From an uncultured Eubacteriales bacterium (GTDB lineage: Bacteria; Bacillota; Clostridia; Christensenellales; UBA1242): a stretch of DNA of 11,371 bases. The notes under the pieces are model-generated. The model did not search any database and was not told where the DNA came from. It saw only the letters and a list, made by a program, of their open reading frames with translations. The stretch is from assembly GCA_958420145.1 (NCBI GenBank), contig CATZIR010000015.1, forward strand, positions 1 to 11,371, written 5' to 3'. The position numbers were made by a program, and so were the translations under genes. Positions 1 through 6,694 of this stretch are shown here, piece by piece. Each line of letters starts with the position of its first letter. Position 1 is the first letter of the stretch.

Positions 1-774
1 TGCCTTTTGTTCTTGCTTTGTTTTAACAAACAAATAAACAAGCCACGCTAGACCAAGCACAATCATTACAATAGAAATTAGTTGCGATACCCTAACGCTT
101 CCAAAATACAAACTATCTGTTCTAAGACCTTCTACCAACAATCGTTCTATTCCATACATAACAAGATATAGCGATGTAGAAAGTCCAACTTTGTTTGTTT
201 TTCTATAAACAGTATATATAGTTATGAATATTATCACGCACCACAAACTTTCGTAGAAAAAGGTTGCATAGTGCCACAAACCATCTGCTTCGATAAATAC
301 GCCAAATGGAAACCATTTTAGTGCTGGATTGGTTATTTCGATGCCATATGCCTCTTGATTAAAGAAGTTACCCCACCTGCCAATAGCCTGTGCCAAAACC
401 AAGCAAGGAGCGATTAAGTCAAGGTATTTCAAAACATTCTGCTTTTTTATTCCTGCATAAATCCAAATGCCAATTAGTGCCAAGAAAACGCCACCATATA
501 GCATTAATCCACCCGAGCGAATGTCTAAGATTTTAGCAAATGTCCAGTCGCTAGGGTAAAAAATAACATAGCCTAATCTTCCACCAATCACTGCAAGTGG
601 GAATGCAATTAGTAGTAGTTTGTATGGCAAGTTTTCGTTATATTTCTTTTTCTTGCATAAAATAATGCATATGATTAGTGCCACTGCATAAGCAAGTGCC
701 ATTGTTATTCCATAAAATTTAATTTCCAAACCAAAAAGTTTGAAGCCACTAGGTATAGATAATAATTGTTCCAT
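1..774 (-). CDS. lgt: Prolipoprotein diacylglyceryl transferase, 3' end cut by window
   Basis: This is the membrane enzyme that moves diacylglycerol from phosphatidylglycerol to the lipobox cysteine of prolipoproteins, the first step of lipoprotein maturation. I translated 258 codons from ATG 774 to the window edge; the family is usually about 260-290 residues, so only the tail and stop are missing. Visible family motifs are KFYGI (Tyr21), the Gram-positive IRSGGLMLYGG block (85-95), the Lgt signature GRWGNFFNQEAYG (132-144, with Arg133 and Asn136), YES (174-176) and EGLRTDS (215-221, Arg218). Several hydrophobic helices alternate with these. A tyrosine (93) stands where E. coli Lgt has His103, which I believe is common in Gram-positive Lgt. 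The start fits the family N-terminus, but no Shine-Dalgarno site precedes it; a consensus promoter ends six bases upstream, so the mRNA is probably leaderless. Identification is very secure. Confidence 0.97.
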   Translation of the reverse strand, partial: MEQLLSIPSGFKLFGLEIKFYGITMALAYAVALIICIILCKKKKYNENLPYKLLLIAFPLAVIGGRLGYVIFYPSDWTFAKILDIRSGGLMLYGGVFLALIGIWIYAGIKKQNVLKYLDLIAPCLVLAQAIGRWGNFFNQEAYGIEITNPALKWFPFGVFIEADGLWHYATFFYESLWCVIIFITIYTVYRKTNKVGLSTSLYLVMYGIERLLVEGLRTDSLYFGSVRVSQLISIVMIVLGLAWLVYLFVKTKQEQKA

Positions 775-780
775 ATTTTT

Positions 781-809
781 ATTATATATAATATGTTATA
801 TAAAGTCAA
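781..809 (-). promoter_or_regulatory. Sigma-A promoter of lgt, predicted leaderless
   Basis: The minus strand reads TTGACT (804-809), a 17-base spacer and a perfect TATAAT (781-786). The -10 box ends six bases before the lgt ATG (774), so the expected first transcribed base is the A of the start codon. The region between has no Shine-Dalgarno sequence. Confidence 0.75.
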
Positions 810-831
810 TTCATTATAAAATTATTAAAGC

Positions 832-861
832 AAAAAAGATACACCTAATGGCATATCTTTT
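832..861 (-). terminator. Rho-independent terminator after the BspA-type gene
   Basis: Just past the TAA at 871-873, the minus strand forms AAAAGATA / TATCTTTT, extended by two G-U wobbles and two C-G pairs around an ATTA loop, followed by a run of T. It separates the BspA-type gene from the lgt promoter. Confidence 0.85.
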
Positions 862-870
862 AATATCTAG

Positions 871-2310
871 TTATTTATTTTTAAAATCTTCTAGCCTTGC
901 GTTTTTTATTGCAATTATTACCACGCCCAAAATACTAATCACTACAACCCCTGCCACAGCTATAATTATAATAAGTGTGGTTGTATCAAGTGTTGAAACA
1001 TTTTCTGATGGTTGTTCCTCACTTTTATCACTATAAAGTTTCAAAGTCATGTTGTTATCACTTGAGGTTAGTTTTGTCATCCTCATTACATCATAATCTT
1101 CCATAGAATAATGCATACCCACTGGTGCAACAAGAATTATTGCTGCTGCTCCGCTATCCATATTTGGTGCAACAATCTTACCAATATTGCAATCTGAACA
1201 TTCAATAATATATTCATTATATTCTTTTATGGTTAAATCATCTAATGATTTGTTGAAATACTCACAAAGTTTTATTACCCTTTCTTCTGGAGTTTTCAAT
1301 TCTAATAATTGTTGACATTTCTCATCACTTAGAAAATGTGAAAACATTTTAGAAAACATACCATCCGCAGAACATTTTTTTGTGATAACAAAATTTTTAC
1401 CCAATATTAATTCTCCAAGTGAAGTGCTGCCAAACATACCTTGCATAAGGTTAACATTTCTTGTATCAAAATCACTTAAATCGAGTACAGGTAAATAAGA
1501 AAAATTATAGAACATACAGTCCATATTTATCACTTTACTTGTATTGAATTTCCCCATAGAAAATGATGTTAATGATGAGCAACTATCAAACATTGAACGC
1601 ATACTTACTACATTCCCTGTATTAAAATTGCTTACATTTAACGATGTTAACAATGAACAGCCCTAAAACATACAAGTCATATCTTTTACATTACTTGTAT
1701 TAAAACTACTAACATTTAAAGAAGTTAATTTTGAACAACCTGCGAACATCTCGTGCATATCTGTTACTTGACTTGTATCAAAATTTCTTAAATCAAGTGT
1801 AGTTAAAGCTGAACAATCTGCAAACATGCTCCACATGTCTCTTGCATCGCTTGTATCAAAATTGCTTAAATCCAATGAAATTAATGATGAACAACTATCA
1901 AACATACAATATACATTTATTACATTGCTTGTATCTAAATTAAAAGTATCAATAGTTGTTAATTTTGAACAATTCATAAACGCACTAGATAAATCAGTTA
2001 GTCCTTCCACTTTGCCACAAACTAAATCGCCAGCAAGATTGTTGTCGTTTACTTGCAATTTACCGTTGGAAATTATGATTTTTCCACTACTAATTAACTC
2101 ATTCCAAGAACTACCACTAATTAAAGTTGTTGTGCCAGTGTGGTATAAGCCTGGGCTTTCGCGTCTTTGCTCAATCTGTGATTGGGTTAGCGACGCAGCT
2201 TCAACTTTTTGTGGTTTTGAGTAGCCATTAATAGCAAAAATTGAACTGAGCATCAATATTGCCAAGAGTAGCAAAACCATTAAAAACATATTTCGTTTTG
2301 TTTTACTTAT
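871..2310 (-). pseudogene. BspA-type leucine-rich-repeat surface protein, disrupted by TAG and with ATA at the start position
   Basis: The intact product would be an exported surface protein of the BspA/DUF285 repeat family, often tied to adhesion in host-associated bacteria. Read through, it has 479 codons: a signal peptide (basic SKTKRN, then a hydrophobic core), a linker, about eight 26-residue repeats of the form CSxLTxLDLSNFDTSxVxDMxxMFxx, a divergent region, and a C-terminal membrane helix (about 446-468) with a short tail. Two defects are seen. A TAG at 1663-1665 (codon 216) falls in repeat 4 between MF and GCS, and the same frame continues with normal repeats to 871. The AGGAG at 2317-2321 is spaced six bases from ATA (2308-2310), not from an ATG; the first ATG (2287-2289) is 27 bases away and would lose the basic signal-peptide region. 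A promoter and a terminator remain. I infer a recent pseudogene; a truncated secreted form of about 209-215 residues from weak initiation is the alternative. Confidence 0.85.
1590..1975 (-). repeat. 78-bp tandem repeats coding for 26-residue LRR units
   Basis: The MF codons of successive repeats recur every 78 bases (near 1666, 1745, 1823 and 1901), matching 26-residue units that start at CSxL and end at MFxx. The units are diverged at the base level but share blocks coding for FDTS or FNTS. The bounds given cover the best-kept units; weaker units continue on the low-coordinate side. Confidence 0.8.
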
Positions 2311-2339
2311 AATTTTCTCCTAAATTTTTTCCTTATTCC

Positions 2340-2367
2340 ATTTTACCCCACCCCGATTAAAAGTCAA
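2340..2367 (-). promoter_or_regulatory. Promoter of the BspA-type gene
   Basis: The minus strand reads TTGACT (2362-2367), a 16-base spacer and TAAAAT (2340-2345). It lies about 20 bases before the AGGAG site at 2317-2321, giving a normal short leader. The -35 box lies inside one arm of an inverted repeat. Confidence 0.6.
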
Positions 2368-2428
2368 GCAAATTGCTATAACTTGATATAAATTCTCAAT
2401 AAAAGTGCAAATTTTGCTTTGACTTTTA
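2358..2428. repeat. Imperfect inverted repeat overlapping the BspA-type promoter
   Basis: The left arm TAAAAGTCAAGCAAAT (2358-2373) is the reverse complement of the right arm ATTTTGCTTTGACTTTTA (2411-2428) apart from two extra T residues. The arms are separated by 37 bases. The left arm contains the -35 box of the BspA-type gene. The right arm and the bases after it also form a smaller hairpin, TTTTGCT / AGCAAAA (2412-2418 and 2428-2434). I see no coding content between 2368 and 2510. Confidence 0.6.
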
Positions 2429-2515
2429 GCAAAAGTGGTCGAGACGATAAAAATAGAATTTACAAAGTAAACTATGCATAATTAACTTTATTTGGCTAGT
2501 GGGTATTATTGCAAC

Positions 2516-2544
2516 AAAAAAGCAAAGAATTTTCTTCGCTTTTT
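2516..2544 (-). terminator. Rho-independent terminator of the 406-residue gene
   Basis: Directly after the TAG stop (2546-2548) the minus strand forms AAAAAGC / GCTTTTT, extended inward by a G-U wobble and further A-T and G-C pairs around an A/T loop. The T side forms the termination tract. Confidence 0.8.
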
Positions 2545-2545
2545 A

Positions 2546-3766
2546 CTACATTGTTTCTTGTGATGATTTTGATTCTTTTAATTCATTTGCTTGTTGCAAA
2601 ACTCTATTTTTGATTTTTTCTACTGTTTGGAAGAAATCTTTTTCTTCTTCTATTTCGTATGGTCTGCTTTCGATAGTACCCTTTGAAGGATTACTCATAT
2701 TTGTTATTTCAACTACTAAAACAACTGCTGCAATGTCTTTCTTTTGTTTTTCTGCTTGTCTTTTAGTAATCTCGCCGTTTTCAAGTTTCTTATCAATTAA
2801 TTCTTTTGCATTTTTAACTGTAAGAACCATAGAATTTGCTTTTCTAGCTTGTTTTGTTCTAGATGTTTTAAGTCCCTTTACTTCAAACATTTTTTTATTA
2901 AGTTCTTCTATAAACTTATCAAGGTCTGTTGTAGAAATATTAACGCAAACATTCTCATTTGGACATTCGCCATTTGCTGTCATAGTTCTTGTTTTAACCT
3001 TAAAGATAAATCTAGGTTTTGATTTGTCTGCATCAAGATCAATTAGTTCTTTTTCCTGTGTTGGAGTTTGAACTTCTTCTTCATTATTTTCTTTTTCTTG
3101 ATCTTTTGAATCATCAATATTTTTTGAGCCAGTAATACTGCTTGTTCCATCGTCTGTATTAGGTTGTTTATTTGAGTTAGAATCTGTATCTTTTGGAGTT
3201 TGTTCTGATGCAATAGCTGGTTTTAAATTTGATGGTTTTGTTTCAGGTTCAAGAACTTTTTCTTCACCTTGTTCTTTAATCTCTGTATCTATTAGTCTTT
3301 TTGCTTTTTCTTGACGTTTAGTTAGGTCTTTAACATCTGTTTTTACATTTTTTAGTTCTTTTTGTTTTTTTAGTTCATTTTCTAATGCTAAAAGACGCTT
3401 AGAAGGATACCTTGGTAAACGAAGCGCAGGTATAACAGTTAGTGCAACTACATTTACTATTGCTCCCAAAATTAATCCAGAAAGCAAAAATGAGAATGGT
3501 GAGAACGCAGTCAACGCATTTCCCAAAAATGCAGCACCAATGATAGCAGCCGCAGAAATAATTTCCTTTAACCACCACTTGCTAAACAATTTTTTGCGTT
3601 TGTATTGGGCATTTTTTCTATCATTTTCTAGTCTTTCAACTAATTGTTGCATTTCTTCTTCATTATTGTCTTTTGCATGAATTTGTTTTAGCCAAATTAC
3701 ATACTTTTTTGGACTCAAAATTTTAGCATTACTATATTCATTAATATTAAATTCTTTCTTTGCCAT
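2546..3766 (-). CDS. Unrecognised two-helix membrane protein, 406 residues
   Basis: I do not recognise this protein. Residues 1-65 are charged and helical and end in a basic patch (YKRKKLFSKWW). Two hydrophobic segments follow, about 69-88 and 91-113, joined by a very short turn, so this is a membrane hairpin with both ends on the same side. Then come a lysine/glutamate-rich helical stretch (about 123-170), a low-complexity acidic and polar linker (about 170-245, rich in D, N, S, T, K, E) and a more ordered C-terminal domain (about 250-385) that holds a CPNENVC pair of cysteines. By the positive-inside rule the basic flanks favour a cytoplasmic position for both ends. The start is firm: AGGAGG six bases before ATG. 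It has its own promoter and terminator, so it is a single-gene transcript. Confidence 0.9.
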   Translation of the reverse strand: MAKKEFNINEYSNAKILSPKKYVIWLKQIHAKDNNEEEMQQLVERLENDRKNAQYKRKKLFSKWWLKEIISAAAIIGAAFLGNALTAFSPFSFLLSGLILGAIVNVVALTVIPALRLPRYPSKRLLALENELKKQKELKNVKTDVKDLTKRQEKAKRLIDTEIKEQGEEKVLEPETKPSNLKPAIASEQTPKDTDSNSNKQPNTDDGTSSITGSKNIDDSKDQEKENNEEEVQTPTQEKELIDLDADKSKPRFIFKVKTRTMTANGECPNENVCVNISTTDLDKFIEELNKKMFEVKGLKTSRTKQARKANSMVLTVKNAKELIDKKLENGEITKRQAEKQKKDIAAVVLVVEITNMSNPSKGTIESRPYEIEEEKDFFQTVEKIKNRVLQQANELKESKSSQETM

Positions 3767-3793
3767 AAATGTCCTCCTATAAATTTCACTAAT

Positions 3794-3822
3794 AATATAT
3801 CACCAACTAACAATTTTGTCAA
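3794..3822 (-). promoter_or_regulatory. Sigma-A promoter of the 406-residue gene
   Basis: The minus strand reads a perfect TTGACA (3817-3822), a 17-base spacer and TATATT (3794-3799). The strong AGGAGG ribosome site follows just before ATG 3766. Confidence 0.8.
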
Positions 3823-3844
3823 TAGTCATATAAAAAATTTTTGT

Positions 3845-4633
3845 TTATTGTGACAATTGATTTTCTTCAACTACTTGTTCCTTGTTAGTATTATCTATAT
3901 ATACATATTCTATTTGTTTTGGATAGTGAACATCTACCAAAATATTGTCATATAGTCTCTTGATATTATATTCATCTCGCTCTGTATAATCGTAAACATC
4001 GGCAAAGCCTTTGATGTTATACCACATAAGTGTTTTACCAAAGTGTTTTTCATCTTTTAGGTCTGCAAAACCTAATGTGTGCATTAATTCATGTCTAACT
4101 ACTCTACTTAGTTTCTTTTGGTGCATTTCTTCTACTGTAGGTCTAACATAATCCGACAAAGTGCTTGTATCCATAAAGTCAGTTTCGTTTATAACAATGC
4201 TAATTGGATAGGTAATTTTGTAATTGCCATTGTAGTGATATTTTGTTATCCCTACTACACTATCGTTTGCTATTGCACCTTTTGAAATATTGATATTAGC
4301 AGTTAGATTATAGTTTGGATTGTCAATTATAGTATAGTTTAGATTATCACTTATTTGATCTAGTCTATTAACAGCATCTATAACTTCTTGTTTTTCTTGG
4401 TCGCTAAAATTAGAAATTGTAACAGAAATAGGATTTTTGAATTTATCTAGTGTTAAAATTCTGCCGTCTTTAGATTTTTGCATTAAATCATTTAAACCTT
4501 CGAACTTTCTTTTTTCACTAGTTAGGGCAACCTGTTCACTAATATAGTCGTAAAGTTGTGCGCCAAAAAATCCTACACTTGAACCTAGCACGACTTCCAA
4601 TGTGACCATTAATGCATATTTTTTAGATTTCAT
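3845..4633 (-). CDS. Membrane-anchored matrixin-like zinc protease, paralogue 1
   Basis: A predicted extracytoplasmic metalloprotease of the metzincin type. MKSKKY is followed by a hydrophobic anchor (about 7-28), then an ectodomain of about 230 residues. The zinc motif is HELMHTLGFAD (His181, Glu182, His185, third ligand Asp191), matching the metzincin HExxHxxGxx(H/D) pattern with aspartate last. LMWY (Met203) follows as a likely Met-turn, and YTERDEYNIKRLYD (216-229) resembles the closing helix of matrixins. It is the most diverged of the three paralogues: lysine replaces tyrosine after the zinc motif (DLKDEKH), and the EKRKFEGLNDL segment is altered. AAGGAA precedes the ATG at good spacing. 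It starts 11 bases after the stop of paralogue 2, so they are co-transcribed. No clear terminator follows. Substrate is unknown; the family call rests on the motif. Confidence 0.85.
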   Translation of the reverse strand: MKSKKYALMVTLEVVLGSSVGFFGAQLYDYISEQVALTSEKRKFEGLNDLMQKSKDGRILTLDKFKNPISVTISNFSDQEKQEVIDAVNRLDQISDNLNYTIIDNPNYNLTANINISKGAIANDSVVGITKYHYNGNYKITYPISIVINETDFMDTSTLSDYVRPTVEEMHQKKLSRVVRHELMHTLGFADLKDEKHFGKTLMWYNIKGFADVYDYTERDEYNIKRLYDNILVDVHYPKQIEYVYIDNTNKEQVVEENQLSQ

Positions 4634-4644
4634 AATATTTCCTT

Positions 4645-5430
4645 TTAAAACTCTAATTCTTCTTGCTCGGTATTGAATTTTTTATTTTGTTCTTTATAGA
4701 TATTGTTTGACGAATTAATGCTATAGTAAAGTTCTTTTGGATGTTGCACGGAAACTAACATATCATCGTATATTTTATTAATGCAAGCCTTGTCTCTTTC
4801 GGTGTAGTCTGGGACTATTTCAGCATTCTCAGTTGAATACCACATAATGCTCTTATCGTAATGTTTTTCGTCATACAAATCGCAAAAGCCCAAAGTGTGC
4901 ATTAGTTCGTGTTTTACAACATGGCTAAGCATATCATTTTCTTTAATATCAATGTCTTTAAAATGATTTGAATAAGATTCATTAATATTAATAAAGATAG
5001 GGTAAGTTATCTGTGCCTTGCTATTATAGTTTAGATTTGTGGTTGCTACCGCCAAAGGCATTGACAACTTCTCTTTTTTATCAATATTAATATCTGCTGT
5101 GATAGAAACATTTGGGTTATCTAAAATATTATAGTTTATGTTAGGGCTAATTTCATCAAGCGTGTTGATTGCGTCAACAATTTGTTCCTTTTCTTTTTCG
5201 GAAAAACTTTTTGCAAGAGTAACAGTTATAGGTTCTTTAAATTTCTCAAGAGTTATAACTTTCCCCTTCATATCAAGCATAAGTTCATACATATCACCAT
5301 ACTTTTCTTTGTCTGCCAAAGCAATTTGTTTTTCTACTTCGTCATTATACAAACTTAGTGCAATATAGCCCATTGGACAGCCAACAGAAATTAAAAATGA
5401 TAATGTTAAAACAATCCCGTTTCTTTTCAT
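4645..5430 (-). CDS. Membrane-anchored matrixin-like zinc protease, paralogue 2
   Basis: First gene of a two-gene operon with paralogue 1. The layout is MKRNG, a hydrophobic anchor (about 6-28), and an ectodomain starting near KYGDMYELML. The zinc motif HELMHTLGFCD gives ligands His174, His178 and Asp184 with catalytic Glu175; IMWY supplies Met196 as the likely Met-turn. The C-terminal DYTERDKACINKIYDD matches the other copies. It is clearly closer to paralogue 3 than to paralogue 1, sharing blocks such as KVIT, FKEPIT and SITADI. There is no Shine-Dalgarno site before ATG 5430; an extended -10 box ends six bases upstream, so initiation may be leaderless. The cysteine at 18 (SVGC) has a poor lipobox, so I favour a membrane anchor over a lipoprotein. 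Confidence 0.87.
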   Translation of the reverse strand: MKRNGIVLTLSFLISVGCPMGYIALSLYNDEVEKQIALADKEKYGDMYELMLDMKGKVITLEKFKEPITVTLAKSFSEKEKEQIVDAINTLDEISPNINYNILDNPNVSITADINIDKKEKLSMPLAVATTNLNYNSKAQITYPIFININESYSNHFKDIDIKENDMLSHVVKHELMHTLGFCDLYDEKHYDKSIMWYSTENAEIVPDYTERDKACINKIYDDMLVSVQHPKELYYSINSSNNIYKEQNKKFNTEQEELEF

Positions 5431-5436
5431 AAAAGT

Positions 5437-5465
5437 ATTTTATCACACCTATCTACAAAATGCAA
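5437..5465 (-). promoter_or_regulatory. Extended -10 promoter of the protease 2-1 operon, predicted leaderless
   Basis: The minus strand reads TTGCAT (5460-5465, a weak -35), a 17-base spacer and TAAAAT (5437-5442) preceded by TGTGA, an extended -10. The same TGTGATAAAAT block occurs in front of paralogue 3. Six bases separate the -10 from ATG 5430, so the predicted transcript starts at the start codon. Confidence 0.55.
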
Positions 5466-5499
5466 TAGCACACATACAAAATTTATGTGCTATTTTTTT
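5464..5499. terminator. Hairpin between protease genes 3 and 2, possible terminator
   Basis: AATAGCACA (5464-5472) pairs perfectly with TGTGCTATT (5486-5494) around a 13-base loop. A run of seven T follows on the plus strand. For minus-strand transcription from gene 3 the tract after the stem is only moderately T-rich (GCATTTTG), so it is at best a weak terminator for that gene. It abuts the -35 of the next promoter. Confidence 0.5.
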
Positions 5500-5513
5500 A
5501 TTTCAACTAGAAA

Positions 5514-6266
5514 TTAGTTTAACTCCAACTCGTCATCTTGAGGTTTGTATATAGGCATATTTTCTATATAAACATTCATTTGGGTTGGATAGTTAACCGA
5601 TACTAAAATATCGTCGTAAATTTTTTTAATAGACGCCTTATCTCTTGGTGTGAAGTCTTTTACCACATTAGTGTTTTCAGACGAATACCACATAATAGTT
5701 TGGTCGAAATGCTTTCTATCGTACAAATCTGCAAATCCCAATGTATGCATCATTTCGTGCTTCATAACATAAGAAAGATAATCACTTTCATTATAATCCA
5801 CATTTTCATAGTAGTCCGAAAAACTTTTTTTGATATTAATAGATATTGGAAACACAATTTTTCCTTTACCATTAAAACTTAGGTATGTTTCAGCAACAGA
5901 TGTTGGTCTTTTCAATTCATTGCTTTTATAAACTGAAATATCGGCAGTGATTGAATAATTGCCATCATCAAAAAGTTGATAGTTTACGTTTTGACTAATA
6001 TCGTCTAACGCATTAATTGCCTCTACAAGTTGTTTTTTCTCGTTGTCGCTAAAGTTTTCTGCAAGCTGAATTGTGATAGGCTCCTTAAAATCTTTGAGCG
6101 TGATAACTTTGCCAGTACTATTTTTTAGCATAAGTTCATACAAGTCGCCGTACTTTTGCTTTTCGGCTGGCACATTAAAATTACTAATAAAATTATCAAT
6201 ACCCTTTGCACCTAGATATCCCAAACAAAAACCAACTGGACAAACTACACTTAGAGTTAAAATCAT
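5514..6266 (-). CDS. Membrane-anchored matrixin-like zinc protease, paralogue 3
   Basis: Third member of the protease family, on its own transcript. A hydrophobic anchor (about 2-20) leads into an ectodomain that starts near KYGDLYELML. The zinc motif HEMMHTLGFAD gives ligands His170, His174 and Asp180 with Glu171; IMWY (Met192) is the likely Met-turn; the end DFTPRDKASIKKIYDD matches the siblings. The start is uncertain. ATG 6266 has no good Shine-Dalgarno site and leaves no basic residues before the anchor, unlike the siblings (MKSKK, MKRN). The frame stays open upstream and codes for KKENKRKIQ, but contains only non-standard start codons (ATA, ATT) before the TAA. I keep ATG 6266 with a purine-rich leader. 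Confidence 0.84.
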   Translation of the reverse strand: MILTLSVVCPVGFCLGYLGAKGIDNFISNFNVPAEKQKYGDLYELMLKNSTGKVITLKDFKEPITIQLAENFSDNEKKQLVEAINALDDISQNVNYQLFDDGNYSITADISVYKSNELKRPTSVAETYLSFNGKGKIVFPISINIKKSFSDYYENVDYNESDYLSYVMKHEMMHTLGFADLYDRKHFDQTIMWYSSENTNVVKDFTPRDKASIKKIYDDILVSVNYPTQMNVYIENMPIYKPQDDELELN

Positions 6267-6302
6267 TTGAATTTTTCTTTTATTTTCTTTTTTCGCACTT
6301 AT

Positions 6303-6331
6303 ATTTTATCACATAACATTCAAAATTACAA
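6303..6331 (-). promoter_or_regulatory. Extended -10 promoter of protease 3
   Basis: The minus strand reads TTGTAA (6326-6331), a 17-base spacer and TAAAAT (6303-6308) with TGTGA before it, the same extended -10 block as in front of protease 2. Transcription should begin about 30 bases before ATG 6266. Confidence 0.55.
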
Positions 6332-6343
6332 TAGTGTTGCAAG

Positions 6344-6373
6344 AAAAAAAGTTTGGATTATAAACCCAAACTT
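6344..6373 (-). terminator. Rho-independent terminator overlapping the end of mazF
   Basis: On the minus strand AAGTTTGG / CCAAACTT (plus positions 6366-6373 and 6349-6356) pair over a nine-base loop and run into TTTTTTT. The left arm codes for the last residues of MazF (SLG), and the TAA stop (6358-6360) lies in the loop. Confidence 0.88.
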
Positions 6374-6693
6374 ATATATATTGCATTGTTTATTTGATTC
6401 ATTTTTTGATAGTCTAGTTCACCAATTTTTTCCTGTAGTCTTCGCTTGTCGATGGTTCTAATTTGTTCTAGTAGTGCCACCGATGGCTTGCTTAGTCCGC
6501 ACTCCACGCCAGCTTCTATATGAGTAGGCAATTTTGCTTTTTCTAGTTGGCTTGTTATTGCACAGACAATCACTGTTGGTGAATATTTGTTTCCTATGTC
6601 GTTTTGAACAATAAGTACTGGCCTAACACCACCTTGTTCACTACCAACCACTGGACTTAAATCTGCATAATAAATTTCGCCACGCCTTAGCAT
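6358..6693 (-). CDS. mazF: MazF/PemK-family mRNA interferase toxin (EndoA type)
   Basis: A ribosome-independent endoribonuclease toxin of a type II toxin-antitoxin system; relatives cut mRNA at short sequence motifs. The 111 residues carry the family blocks [20 protein letters not shown] (3-22), [13 protein letters not shown] (23-35), ITS (46-48) and [13 protein letters not shown] (74-86). Arg24 and Thr47 match the catalytic pair known in Bacillus EndoA, so it looks active. I chose ATG 6693 because GGAG lies six bases upstream and MLRRGEIYY fits the family start; the TTG at 6705 would add four residues and bury the ribosome site. The start is one base after the TAG of the upstream 75-residue gene, so the pair is translationally coupled. 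A terminator overlaps its last codons. Confidence 0.96.
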   Translation of the reverse strand: MLRRGEIYYADLSPVVGSEQGGVRPVLIVQNDIGNKYSPTVIVCAITSQLEKAKLPTHIEAGVECGLSKPSVALLEQIRTIDKRRLQEKIGELDYQKMNQINNAIYISLGL

Positions 6694-6694
6694 A

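Noticed and set aside
1663..1665. TAG in the BspA-type gene read as a sense codon (alternative code or suppression)
   Set aside because: TAG ends several intact genes here: the 406-residue gene, the mazF partner, the 131-, 185- and 220-residue genes and the methyltransferase. In most cases a terminator or the next start follows at once, so the standard code applies.
1590..1975. CRISPR array suggested by regular spacing
   Set aside because: The 78-bp periodicity is coding: it matches 26-residue LRR units in one frame and there are no short identical repeats with unique spacers.
2419..2453. Plus-strand promoter from TTGACT at 2419-2424
   Set aside because: The nearest -10-like sequence is 23 bases away and no plus-strand gene follows.
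740..3071. Long plus-strand open frames opposite lgt, the BspA-type gene and the 406-residue gene
   Set aside because: They have no ribosome sites, give low-complexity or hydrophobic products without motifs, and lie antisense to well-supported genes.
5376..5430. Protease 2 as a lipoprotein (cysteine at residue 18)
   Set aside because: The residues before the cysteine (SVG) lack the usual leucine-like residue at -3, and the siblings have no cysteine there; a simple membrane anchor fits all three.
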